Of a stretch of DNA of 64,000 bases, positions 1 through 9,252 are shown in pieces. The stretch spans positions 186,001 to 250,000 of the forward strand of contig JAEEQS010000002.1 of assembly GCA_016285455.1 (NCBI GenBank), written 5' to 3'. A program made the position numbers and the translations under genes. Numbering within the stretch: the first letter of the stretch is position 1; the number at the start of each line of letters is the position of its first letter. The notes below the pieces were generated by a model that had not been told where the DNA came from, ran no database searches, and worked only from the letters and a program-made list of their open reading frames with translations. This DNA comes from Bacteroidales bacterium (GTDB taxonomy: Bacteria; Bacteroidota; Bacteroidia; Bacteroidales; UBA932).

Positions 1-173
1 ATGCCTCTTTCTGCAGCATTCTTTGCGAATTGGGCCACCAGCTCAGGCGTGCGGTGAGCCGACAAGGCATTAACCTCAAAAGGAATTTCCATTTCTTCCA
101 GGAATTTCAAAGCGGCCTCCATGACCTTCAGGTCTGAGGTGCTTCCCATAATGACGCTTACCAAAGGTTTCAT
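1..173 (-). CDS. purE: 5-(carboxyamino)imidazole ribonucleotide mutase, N-terminal part, truncated by window edge
   Basis: Reverse complement from 173 reads MKPLVSVIMGSTSDLKVMEAALKFLEEMEIPFEVNALSAHRTPELVAQFAKNAAERG, a PurE N-terminus (GSTSD, SAHRTPE). Missed by the ORF track because it runs off the window. Confidence 0.9.
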   Translation of the reverse strand, partial: MKPLVSVIMGSTSDLKVMEAALKFLEEMEIPFEVNALSAHRTPELVAQFAKNAAERG

Positions 174-241
174 CTGTGACATTTGTTGCTTTTATTCTGC
201 AAAAATACCTAAATTTGAACCTTAATACAACACCCACCGCC

Positions 242-817
242 ATGAAAAACGTACAGCTATATGACAAGAGCTTCAAGCTCTATATGCCTTACGAGGAAAT
301 CCAGAAGGCAATAGACGCTGTCGCTGAGAAAATCAACGAAGACCTCAAAGACGAGCATACCCCTATTTTCGTTGGAGTTCTGACAGGCAGCTTTATGTTC
401 TTCGGAGACTTGATGAAACGCATCAACCTGGAGTGTGAAACCTGCTTCATACGCCTGGCTTCATACGAAGGAACCTCTTCTACCGGAGTGGTAAAGCAGG
501 TCCTAGGCTTAACCCAGAGCGTAAAAGGCCGCAACATTGTTGTGGTAGAGGATATAGTGGACACCGGCACCACCATCAAGGAGCTGTACCAGATACTCAA
601 CGAAAACGGAGCCAGGAGCATCCGCACAGCAACCCTGATGTTCAAGCCGGGCAGCTACAAGTACAATATCAAGATAGATTATCCTGCCGTAAGCATTCCT
701 AACGACTTTATTGTGGGATTCGGCCTGGACTATGACCAAATCGGACGCAATCTCAAAGATATCTATGTACTTGATCCTGAAGAGACAGAAAAGCGCAAAG
801 CAATCAACGTGAAATAA
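242..817 (+). CDS. hpt: hypoxanthine phosphoribosyltransferase
   Basis: PRTase motif VVVEDIVDTGTT; start set at MKNVQLYDKS (ATG 242), not the longer ORF start. Confidence 0.9.
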   Translation: MKNVQLYDKSFKLYMPYEEIQKAIDAVAEKINEDLKDEHTPIFVGVLTGSFMFFGDLMKRINLECETCFIRLASYEGTSSTGVVKQVLGLTQSVKGRNIVVVEDIVDTGTTIKELYQILNENGARSIRTATLMFKPGSYKYNIKIDYPAVSIPNDFIVGFGLDYDQIGRNLKDIYVLDPEETEKRKAINVK

Positions 818-818
818 T

Positions 819-1385
819 ATGAAATACTATATTTTGTTCGGGCCTCCCGGAGCCGGAAAAGGCACCCAGGCCAAATTCATCGCGGAGAAATACAATCTTC
901 TCCATATTTCCACGGGCGACCTCCTGAGAAAGGAAATGGCCGCCGGAACCCCTCTGGGCCTTCAGGCAAAGCAACTGATTGAAGGCGGAAACCTTGTTCC
1001 GGATGAAGTTGTAGTGGGAATGATTCAAAACACCTTCAAAAACAATAAAGATGTTAGCGGATTCCTTCTGGACGGATTTCCAAGAACTATCGCCCAGGCT
1101 GAAAAGCTGGACGAGATGCTCGCGGAAAGTTCAGAGAAAGTGGACAAGGTCTTGAGCCTTGTCATCAAAGACGAGACTATCTTTGAAAGATTGGCAAAGA
1201 GGGCACTGATAGAAGGAAGAAAAGACGACGCCGATCCTGCCACTATCCAGAACAGGATAGACACCTACCACGCAAAGACAGAGCCGCTCATAGACTATTA
1301 TAAAGAAGCCGGGAATTATTGTGAAATTCCTGGAGAGCAAACCATAGAAGAAGTTTTCCAGAGTCTCTGCGATGTTATAGGATGA
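819..1385 (+). CDS. adk: adenylate kinase
   Basis: GPPGAGKGTQAKFIAEKY and DGFPRTIAQAE motifs. Confidence 0.95.
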   Translation: MKYYILFGPPGAGKGTQAKFIAEKYNLLHISTGDLLRKEMAAGTPLGLQAKQLIEGGNLVPDEVVVGMIQNTFKNNKDVSGFLLDGFPRTIAQAEKLDEMLAESSEKVDKVLSLVIKDETIFERLAKRALIEGRKDDADPATIQNRIDTYHAKTEPLIDYYKEAGNYCEIPGEQTIEEVFQSLCDVIG

Positions 1386-2380
1386 ACACAGATTTCGTAG
1401 ATTATGTCAAGCTCCATCTTACCTCCGGAAACGGCGGCAATGGGTCTATGCACCTCCACAGGGAAAAGTTCATAGACAAGGGCGGCCCAGACGGAGGTGA
1501 CGGTGGTAAGGGCGGAAGCGTTATCATGCAGGGTGACAGCCAGATGTGGACTCTCATCAGCCTGAAGTACCGCAAGCATATCTCAGCCGAAAACGGAGGA
1601 AATGGAGGCTCAAACCTCTGCACCGGAGCCGATGCCAAGGACGTGATCCTGAAGGTTCCCCTGGGAACGGTTGCAAAGAACGCGGAAACCGGAGAAATCA
1701 TTGGAGAAGTTACCGAAAACGGAGAAAAGTGCACATTGCTCAAAGGCGGAAGAGGCGGCAAGGGAAACGCTTTCTTCAAGAGTGCCACACGCCAGACTCC
1801 TAAATTCGCCCAGGAAGGAGAACCTGGGGCTGAGGGCTGGTTCATACTGGAAATGAAGGTGCTCGCCGATGTGGGACTGGTTGGTTTCCCTAATGCCGGA
1901 AAATCCACCTTGCTTTCCACGGTATCTGCAGCACATCCAAAAATCGCAGACTATGCTTTTACCACTCTGGAACCGAGTGTTGGAATCGTAAGATACTACG
2001 ATGACCAATCCTTCGTTATGGCAGACATTCCGGGCATAATCGAGGGCGCTCACGAAGGCAGGGGCCTGGGCCACAGGTTTCTTCGCCACATAGAGCGCAA
2101 CTCCATCCTTCTTTTCCTGGTATCGGCTGAAAACCTGGAGATTGCAAAGGAGTACAAGATACTCCTCAACGAGCTCAAGATGTATAATCCCGAGCTTCTG
2201 GACAAAGAAAGGATACTCGCTATAACAAAATGCGACCTTCTTGGAGGAGACAAAGACCTGATCTCTTCTCTCAAGAGAAAAGTTCCTAAAAAAGTTCCGT
2301 ACGTTTTCATTTCTTCAGTTACCGGAGAAGGCATACAGGAACTTAAAGACCTGATTTGGGAAACACTTCACAAGCAATGA
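1382..2380 (+). CDS. obgE: GTPase Obg
   Basis: Glycine-rich Obg fold (GGNGGNGSMHLHREKF) plus G1 GFPNAGKST and G3 DIPGIIEGAHEGRGLG; ATGA overlap with adk. Confidence 0.95.
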   Translation: MNTDFVDYVKLHLTSGNGGNGSMHLHREKFIDKGGPDGGDGGKGGSVIMQGDSQMWTLISLKYRKHISAENGGNGGSNLCTGADAKDVILKVPLGTVAKNAETGEIIGEVTENGEKCTLLKGGRGGKGNAFFKSATRQTPKFAQEGEPGAEGWFILEMKVLADVGLVGFPNAGKSTLLSTVSAAHPKIADYAFTTLEPSVGIVRYYDDQSFVMADIPGIIEGAHEGRGLGHRFLRHIERNSILLFLVSAENLEIAKEYKILLNELKMYNPELLDKERILAITKCDLLGGDKDLISSLKRKVPKKVPYVFISSVTGEGIQELKDLIWETLHKQ

Positions 2381-3003
2381 TTGATATAGACAACCTTCTG
2401 AACCTAGACAGGGCTCTTACAGTAACCATCAACAGCTGGCATTCCCCGCTGCTGGACAGCATTATGATATTCCTGTCAAACAAATGGGCTCTGATTCCGC
2501 TTTATGTGGCTATTGCCCTTTATGCGCTATCCAGAAGAACCTATGTTTTCAGAAGGAGGAAGTATTTCAACGGCTGGGCAATATGGATTCTTCTCCTGCT
2601 TGCCTGCGGCGCCGCTTTTTTCATTCTGGATTCAACCGGACACGATATCTTAAAGCCATATTTCCATCGTCTTAGGCCTGGATTTGATTTCTACACCTGG
2701 GACATCATTAGGACTCCAGACGGAAAGGGCGGAGCCTACAGTTTGCCATCTCTCCACGCCGCCAACATAGCAGGCTTTGCAATGGTAACAGCCCTGTTTT
2801 TCAAGAGGACGTGGTACACTCTGCTTATCTTCCTGCTGGCTCTTGCTGTATGCTACAGCCGAGTTTACCTGGGAAGGCATTTCCTCGGCGATGTGTCCTT
2901 CGGCTTTGTTTCCGGCATTATCGTAGGATATTTCGTATATCTTATTGCTGTTGCCATCATAGGTTTCTTGAGGCGGCGCTACATAATCAGGGAAATAAGA
3001 TAG
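2377..3003 (+). CDS. PAP2-family membrane phosphatase
   Basis: Hydrophobic protein with KPYFHRLRPG, SLPSLHAAN and SRVYLGRHFLGD motifs; ATG overlaps the obgE stop. Confidence 0.85.
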   Translation: MIDIDNLLNLDRALTVTINSWHSPLLDSIMIFLSNKWALIPLYVAIALYALSRRTYVFRRRKYFNGWAIWILLLLACGAAFFILDSTGHDILKPYFHRLRPGFDFYTWDIIRTPDGKGGAYSLPSLHAANIAGFAMVTALFFKRTWYTLLIFLLALAVCYSRVYLGRHFLGDVSFGFVSGIIVGYFVYLIAVAIIGFLRRRYIIREIR

Positions 3004-3010
3004 GCGCGCA

Positions 3011-4000
3011 ATGCTCTATATCTCAGATAAATCAACAGACCCCTATTTCAACCTGGCAGAGGAAGAATTCCTTCTCAAGAATATGAAGGAAGATATCTTC
3101 CGCCTGTGGAGAAACTCTCCTTCCATCATCGTGGGCAGATACCAGAACACCATCGCTGAGATAGACTCAGAATACACCAAGTCTCACAGCATTCCGGTTG
3201 TCAGAAGGCTCAGTGGCGGCGGCGCGGTTTTCCACGATCTTGGCAACCTCAACTTCACCTTCATTCAAAACGCTAAGGGCAAAGAAGACACCACTGAGCT
3301 TTTTCGCCGTTTCACTCGCCCTATAATAGACGCTCTCCGCACCCTTGGAGTAAACGCTGAACTTCAGGGCAGGAACGACCTTGCAATAGACGGTAAAAAG
3401 TTTTCCGGCAACGCCATCTGCATTCATAAAGACAGGGTTCTGATGCACGGAACCCTGATGTTCAGCGTAAGCACATCAGATCTGGGCAAAGCGCTGAAAC
3501 CCAGGCCGGAGAAATTCATCGGCAAAGCCGTCAAAAGCAACGTAAAACGCGTAACCAACATCGGCGAACACCTTAAAGACAAAAACAAAAATATCCTCTG
3601 GTTCAAAGATTTCCTGGGAGAGTTTATCTGCTCCCATCTGGAAGGCATTACGCCATATTCCTTCTCAGAAAAGCAGCTTCAGAAAATAGAAGAGCTCAAG
3701 GCAAACCGATACTCCACAGACGAGTGGAATTTCGGCAAGTCTCCGCGATATTCTTTCTCTGCCAGCAAAAGGTTCCCAAAGGGCATCGTTGAACTTTACC
3801 TTAACGCTGAAAACGGAATTATTAAAGATCTAGACATAAAGGGGGATTATTTTTTCACCCGCCCTACGGAAGAATTCATCAAAAAGCTCATCGGAACTCC
3901 GCACACCAGAACGGATATAGAAAAGAAAATAGGCACCCTTGATCTGGGCGCCTACTTTGCGGGTATTTCTTCAGAAGATATCGTAAGCTTGTTCTTCTGA
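3011..4000 (+). CDS. lplA: lipoate--protein ligase
   Basis: RRLSGGGAVFHDLGNLNFTF and FSGNAICIHKDRVLMHGTLMF motifs. Confidence 0.9.
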   Translation: MLYISDKSTDPYFNLAEEEFLLKNMKEDIFRLWRNSPSIIVGRYQNTIAEIDSEYTKSHSIPVVRRLSGGGAVFHDLGNLNFTFIQNAKGKEDTTELFRRFTRPIIDALRTLGVNAELQGRNDLAIDGKKFSGNAICIHKDRVLMHGTLMFSVSTSDLGKALKPRPEKFIGKAVKSNVKRVTNIGEHLKDKNKNILWFKDFLGEFICSHLEGITPYSFSEKQLQKIEELKANRYSTDEWNFGKSPRYSFSASKRFPKGIVELYLNAENGIIKDLDIKGDYFFTRPTEEFIKKLIGTPHTRTDIEKKIGTLDLGAYFAGISSEDIVSLFF

Positions 4001-4011
4001 CAAGCTTACTC

Positions 4012-4305
4012 TTATCTGCCGAATTTCTTTTCCTTTAGCTTAACCAGCTGTCCTTTAAGCACATCAACACAATCTACAACGGCATCCTCAAAGCTCTTGG
4101 CATTTCTGGTTACGATAATGTCGTCTGTAGGTACCTGAAGTTTGATTTTGCACTCCTTGTTCAGCTGGTCAGGAAGCAGGCTCAGAATAACATCGGCCTC
4201 CATAAAACCATCAAAGAACTTTTCCAGCTTTTCAACCTTCTTCTCTACAAATGCAAGAAGTTTCTCATCTGCATCAAACTTAACTGATTGGATTCTAATT
4301 TCCAT
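4012..4305 (-). CDS. hpf: ribosome hibernation promoting factor / RaiA-type interface protein
   Basis: MEIRIQSVKFDADEKLLAFVEKKVEKLEKFFDG... about 97 aa HPF fold; internal ATG at 4305 is the better start. Confidence 0.85.
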   Translation of the reverse strand: MEIRIQSVKFDADEKLLAFVEKKVEKLEKFFDGFMEADVILSLLPDQLNKECKIKLQVPTDDIIVTRNAKSFEDAVVDCVDVLKGQLVKLKEKKFGR

Positions 4306-4421
4306 AATCAACCTCCATATTTTATTGGTTAAACTGTATTGTAAATATACAAAAAATGAACCGAAAAGCAAAACTTGGCACTATTTTTATACATTTGTAA
4401 AAGGATCAAAAAATCACCGCA

Positions 4422-5390
4422 ATGAAACGTCTATTCATCTTCTCTATCCTGCTTCTTTTCTCGGCGATTTGCTATTCACAGAACACCGTACAGACACTCC
4501 CTGCCAAAGACGGCGGCAAATACGTGGGAGAAGTTTCAAACAACCTGCCCAACGGCAAGGGAATAATGTACTATGCCAACGGAAACAAGGAATATGAAGG
4601 CACTTTCAAAGACGGCCAGTTCCACGGCACCGGCACCTCCTATTACGAAAACGGGAAGCTGGAATACACAGGCCAGTGGAAAGAGGGGTATATGGACGGC
4701 TACGGAGAGGCGTACTGGGATAATGGCTTCAAGTGCTATGAAGGCACTTTCAAGGATGGCTATTTTGAGGGAGTTGGAACCTCTTATCGCCTAGAAGACG
4801 GAACAAAATTATACTCCGGACAGTGGATAGAAGACAGCCCGGAAGGTCAAGGAACGTATTATTACCCAGACGGCAAAGTTGAATATACCGGACAGGTTAA
4901 GGACGACCAGCCAAATGGACCGGGAACTTCCTATTACAAGAGCGGAAGCATTGAATTTACCGGAACCTTCTCCAACGGCTACAAATTAGACGGCCACGGA
5001 ACAGAGTATTTTGACGGCGGCGGCAAAATGTATGAAGGAGACTTCGTTAAAGGTATTTGGGAAGGCCAGGGCACCTGGTATTACCAAAACGGAAATATCC
5101 GCACCAAAGGCAGCTTTTCTAAAGACCTTCCTTGCGGACAGGTTGTCCGATACTACGAAAACGGAGTCAAAAAATATGAAGGCAGCGTTGCGCTTTTCAC
5201 AAATGAAGAAGGCAAGACTGTGAGCTCTGCTCAAGGCTACGGGTTATGGTATGACGAAAATGGCAAGATTATCTACAAAGGCAATTTCAAAGCAGGAAAG
5301 TTCGATGGCTACGGCACCTCCTACAAGGAAGACGGAGTTACAATAGAACATCAGGGACAGTGGAAAGATGGCGATTTTATAGGAAAATAG
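4422..5390 (+). CDS. exported MORN-repeat protein
   Basis: Signal peptide followed by many MORN-like units (YYENGKLEYTGQWKEGYMDGYG...). Confidence 0.85.
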   Translation: MKRLFIFSILLLFSAICYSQNTVQTLPAKDGGKYVGEVSNNLPNGKGIMYYANGNKEYEGTFKDGQFHGTGTSYYENGKLEYTGQWKEGYMDGYGEAYWDNGFKCYEGTFKDGYFEGVGTSYRLEDGTKLYSGQWIEDSPEGQGTYYYPDGKVEYTGQVKDDQPNGPGTSYYKSGSIEFTGTFSNGYKLDGHGTEYFDGGGKMYEGDFVKGIWEGQGTWYYQNGNIRTKGSFSKDLPCGQVVRYYENGVKKYEGSVALFTNEEGKTVSSAQGYGLWYDENGKIIYKGNFKAGKFDGYGTSYKEDGVTIEHQGQWKDGDFIGK

Positions 5391-5428
5391 ACATACGAAA
5401 ATAGTAAAACAAAAAACAGATAGATATT

Positions 5429-5857
5429 ATGAAAAGATTCTTGAGAACAACCGGAATGTGCCTTGCAGCAATATTGGGCGCTTTTGTGCTGCTGAGCATG
5501 GACAAAGTATGCGAAAGGTGCAAAGGCACAGGTATGGACCGCAATGAATGCTACTCCTGCAAAGGCCTGGGCTACACGCAGTGCCTTACCTGCAACGGCA
5601 ACAAGATGATCAGATGCACCTTCTGCGGAGGCGGCCGCACCATCGTTTGCCCACACTGCCACGGCAGAAACCCTAACTGCATCAAATGTGACGGAAAAGG
5701 TTACTTTGACTGTGAAAGATGTAGCGGAACCGGCCAGATTACCTGCACCGTATGCAACGGAGAAGGCCATAATCGCTGCATGACCTGCGACAAGAAAGGC
5801 TATATTGAATTCCGCTGCCCAGACTGCAACGGCACTGGAGAGCTCCCGGACGATTAA
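5429..5857 (+). CDS. membrane-anchored/exported DnaJ-type cysteine-rich zinc-finger protein
   Basis: N-terminal hydrophobic segment, then ten CxxC pairs, many as CxxCxGxG. Confidence 0.75.
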   Translation: MKRFLRTTGMCLAAILGAFVLLSMDKVCERCKGTGMDRNECYSCKGLGYTQCLTCNGNKMIRCTFCGGGRTIVCPHCHGRNPNCIKCDGKGYFDCERCSGTGQITCTVCNGEGHNRCMTCDKKGYIEFRCPDCNGTGELPDD

Positions 5858-5945
5858 ACCGTCTGAATCCTCTATTTAAACAGGCAGACAAATGACATTA
5901 TTTTTGCACAAATATTATCTTTGTGCAAACACAATTATTCTTTCT

Positions 5946-6641
5946 ATGAAGCCTATTACTATTATAGCAACAATTATCGCGATAACCATAGCCCTTTCTT
6001 CTTGCAAGAACAATAATAAAATCGACAATCCGGCTCCTTCCACAACAGACTCATCCAAAGTCTTAAGCTCTTCTGCCATCACAGGCAATGAGTCTGGTTC
6101 TCAGGACTCTGACCCCGCATATGTTATAGATGTTGAGAAAATATTCACTCTCATAAAGGAAGTTGCCAGCGACTGGAAAGACGAAGATGGCCTCAAAGGA
6201 CAAAAAGCAGGGCTTTCCCTAATGAAGCAAACACGTGGAATAGACGGAGAAATAGAACTGATTGCTTTCTATTATGGCCACAATGTCCGTCTTGTAGCTG
6301 ACACTCCAAACAAATTCACCAGCCCCAACGCAATGAACGCTCCTGTTTTCACCCCTGCAGGAGGAAACGCCTTTTACATTTTGATAGGAGCAGATTCCAC
6401 CCACGGCTCCATTATCTTCTTCAACCAGAAAAATGACTATGACCTTTTCATTTCCAAAGTTACAGAATACGGCCTTTACACAAATGACTACGGATATTCT
6501 TTCATCCCTGAAACCAAAACCGGCAAAAACGAGTCTTTGTCTCAATCAAGCAACTTGGAAAAGAATCCGCCTATGTTGAGTTTTGAGCCAATGGGTCTCC
6601 AGAACGGATGGTTCAAGATTATTATGGGCTTAGATATTTAG
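5946..6641 (+). CDS. hypothetical lipoprotein
   Basis: MKPITIIATIIAITIALSSCKNN lipobox; no recognisable domain. Confidence 0.6.
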   Translation: MKPITIIATIIAITIALSSCKNNNKIDNPAPSTTDSSKVLSSSAITGNESGSQDSDPAYVIDVEKIFTLIKEVASDWKDEDGLKGQKAGLSLMKQTRGIDGEIELIAFYYGHNVRLVADTPNKFTSPNAMNAPVFTPAGGNAFYILIGADSTHGSIIFFNQKNDYDLFISKVTEYGLYTNDYGYSFIPETKTGKNESLSQSSNLEKNPPMLSFEPMGLQNGWFKIIMGLDI

Positions 6642-6860
6642 ACTTATATTTCCGCCTTCAAGTATTCCTTTCCCAATTTTCTGATTTTCTGTAGGATTAG
6701 TTTTTCTCTTTCTTTGGAAGGAGTCTTGAATCCCAACAATTATTTGTCGCAAAGAAAACAAACTGCCAATAAAGAATCCGAATTATAAACATTTATAATC
6801 GTTTAAAACATTTCGGAATTAAATGACAAAAATTGCATTCTGCAAGGTTGTTTTATCGAG

Positions 6861-6962
6861 TTTACAGGCCACTTTACAGGCCACTTTACAGACCACTTTA
6901 CAGGCCGGTTTATAGGCCGGTTATGATTTACAGGCTTATTTACAAGCTCATTTACAGGCTCA
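6861..6962. repeat. degenerate 12-bp tandem repeat TTTACAGGCCAC, eight units plus a 6-nt partial unit
   Basis: Read directly: TTTACAGGCCAC x2, TTTACAGACCAC, TTTACAGGCCGG, TTTATAGGCCGG, TTATGA, TTTACAGGCTTA, TTTACAAGCTCA, TTTACAGGCTCA. Confidence 0.9.
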
Positions 6963-6978
6963 TTACTCCTGTCTTCAA

Positions 6979-7050
6979 CAAAAATAGTTATCATTGTTGA
7001 TAATACTGACTTCATTGGAAAACAGATGAGGAGCTGGATGCGTGGATAGC
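6979..7050 (+). pseudogene. putative deletion scar of a higBA-like cassette (5' operator fused to 3' flank)
   Basis: 6979-7004 matches 14161-14186 (25/26), followed at once by a block resembling DNA just 3' of higA (from about 14920). Confidence 0.55.
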
Positions 7051-8797
7051 GTTGTTATCAATCTTGATTCTACATCAAACCACAACTGAGGGAGGGCCAG
7101 GCATGAAACTGACGCAGTTGTTATCAATCTTGATTCTACATCAAACCACAACGAGTAGGAGGCATACAGCACGGTGCTGTTGTTGTTATCAATCTTGATT
7201 CTACATCAAACCACAACCTTGCGCGATGCCAAGAAACTTGAATCAGAGTTGTTATCAATCTTGATTCTACATCAAACCACAACTGCAGGCCTCTTTCCAG
7301 TGCAGCGCGGCTAGTTGTTATCAATCTTGATTCTACATCAAACCACAACTCAGTTCCCCGATAACGCGTTTCGCGTAATCGTTGTTATCAATCTTGATTC
7401 TACATCAAACCACAACTGCAGAACATATTTTCCTGTGGCAGTCTGAGTTGTTATCAATCTTGATTCTACATCAAACCACAACCGATCCAGCAGCACGCTG
7501 TCCGTGCCGTAGGTTGTTATCAATCTTGATTCTACATCAAACCACAACGCTCTCTCGCAAGCTCTGAACGAGCAATAGTTGTTATCAATCTTGATTCTAC
7601 ATCAAACCACAACCCAGGGCGTAGGCGCAGATAGCGCACTTGAGTTGTTATCAATCTTGATTCTACATCAAACCACAACTTCATTGACGAGCGGTATTTC
7701 GGGCCGGACGTTGTTATCAATCTTGATTCTACATCAAACCACAACATAAGGCCGTCGGCTTCGTAGCGGGCCACGGTTGTTATCAATCTTGATTCTACAT
7801 CAAACCACAACCTAAATGAGAAACGAGAGGCGTTGCTTAAAGTTGTTATCAATCTTGATTCTACATCAAACCACAACCGGCACGGTTTCGCGTGAATTTG
7901 GCACGGTGTTGTTATCAATCTTGATTCTACATCAAACCACAACCTTCGTCATAATAATATTCCCGTTCGCATCGTTGTTATCAATCTTGATTCTACATCA
8001 AACCACAACCTTCTGGGTTTGTGCGTCAAAAAAACCAAAGTTGTTATCAATCTTGATTCTACATCAAACCACAACTGGCAACTCAAGCCACCGTGCCGCA
8101 GAATTGTTGTTATCAATCTTGATTCTACATCAAACCACAACTCCTGTTGTGCAATCTGTGGCATAATCGTTGTTGTTATCAATCTTGATTCTACATCAAA
8201 CCACAACCTTCTATATCAAATGTAGTTAGAGGAAAAGGTTGTTATCAATCTTGATTCTACATCAAACCACAACAGAGAGTGCGTATATGGCTGCGCTGGC
8301 CGCGTTGTTATCAATCTTGATTCTACATCAAACCACAACAGGTAGATGTAGTTGGAACCTGCAAGGCCGGTTGTTATCAATCTTGATTCTACATCAAACC
8401 ACAACCCATATTCTATATGTGTTTGAAGTTTTTCGTTGTTATCAATCTTGATTCTACATCAAACCACAACTCGTGCTGCGCCAGTTTGGTGACGGTGGCA
8501 GTTGTTATCAATCTTGATTCTACATCAAACCACAACCCGTTCAAGCGGTTTACCTCTTTGGTAAGGTTGTTATCAATCTTGATTCTACATCAAACCACAA
8601 CCGCCCAGATGATGTTATGTACCAAGAAGGGTTGTTATCAATCTTGATTCTACATCAAACCACAACCGTGCGTGGTGCTTCCCAGAACACAATACGTTGT
8701 TATCAATCTTGATTCTACATCAAACCACAACGGTTATCTCGGCAGCCAGCTCCCGCTTTTCGTTGTTATCAATCTTGATTCTACATCAAACCACAAC
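7051..8797 (-). CRISPR. type II-C CRISPR array: 27 repeats of 36 bp and 26 spacers of about 29-31 bp
   Basis: Plus-strand repeat GTTGTTATCAATCTTGATTCTACATCAAACCACAAC, first copy 7051-7086, last 8762-8797, all copies apparently identical. Complementarity to the tracrRNA means crRNA is read from the minus strand as GTTGTGGTTTGATGTAGAATCAAGATTGATAACAAC. Confidence 0.98.
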
Positions 8798-8913
8798 GTA
8801 AGTTAATTTTTCTGCTGAAATACCGCTATTTAGATGCGGTTTATCAAAGCAAAAAACGATATGACAAGGCCTACGAAGTAATGTTTGATGTCAGAATTTT
8901 CATCCAAATATAA
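8798..8913 (-). promoter_or_regulatory. putative CRISPR leader between cas2 and the array
   Basis: AT-rich gap between the cas2 stop and the cas2-proximal repeat; minus-strand TATATTTG (8912-8905) fits a Bacteroidetes -7 box; small inverted repeat ACCGC...GCGGT at 8822-8840. No clear -33 TTTG. Confidence 0.5.
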
Positions 8914-9252
8914 CTAAAATAACTCTAACTGTTGAGACTCGGCGTTCTTCAGTCCCTCTATCTTTCCCCAGTAGTTTTGCATATCCCCATATTGTTTGTC
9001 CGTTACACTCAGCAAACTTATATTCCCACTTGGCGGAAGAATTCCTTTAACTCTTTTTGTGTGAACCTGAAGACTTTCATAGGAAGCACAATTTCGGACA
9101 TACACGGAAAACTGCATCATCGAAAAGCCGTCACGCATAAGCAATGTGCGAAACTTGGCTGCATTACGGCGTTCGGTTTTCGTGTTTGTCGGCAAGTCAA
9201 AAAAGACAAACAACCACATTATTCTATATTCGTTCAAGCGAATCTCGCTCAT
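8914..9252 (-). CDS. cas2: CRISPR-associated endonuclease Cas2
   Basis: IMWLFVFFDLPTNTKTERRNAAKFRTLLMRDGFSMMQFSVYVR; start set at ATG 9252, overlapping the cas1 stop. Confidence 0.95.
   Translation of the reverse strand: MSEIRLNEYRIMWLFVFFDLPTNTKTERRNAAKFRTLLMRDGFSMMQFSVYVRNCASYESLQVHTKRVKGILPPSGNISLLSVTDKQYGDMQNYWGKIEGLKNAESQQLELF

Noticed and set aside
7021-7050. A possible 27th spacer before the first repeat
   Set aside because: It has spacer-like length, but the stretch matches the DNA 3' of higA, so it is flank/scar rather than an acquired spacer.
7136-8647. Short ORFs encoding repeated LWFDVESRLITT or LLSILILHQTTT
   Set aside because: They are translations of the CRISPR repeat in both orientations, not genes.
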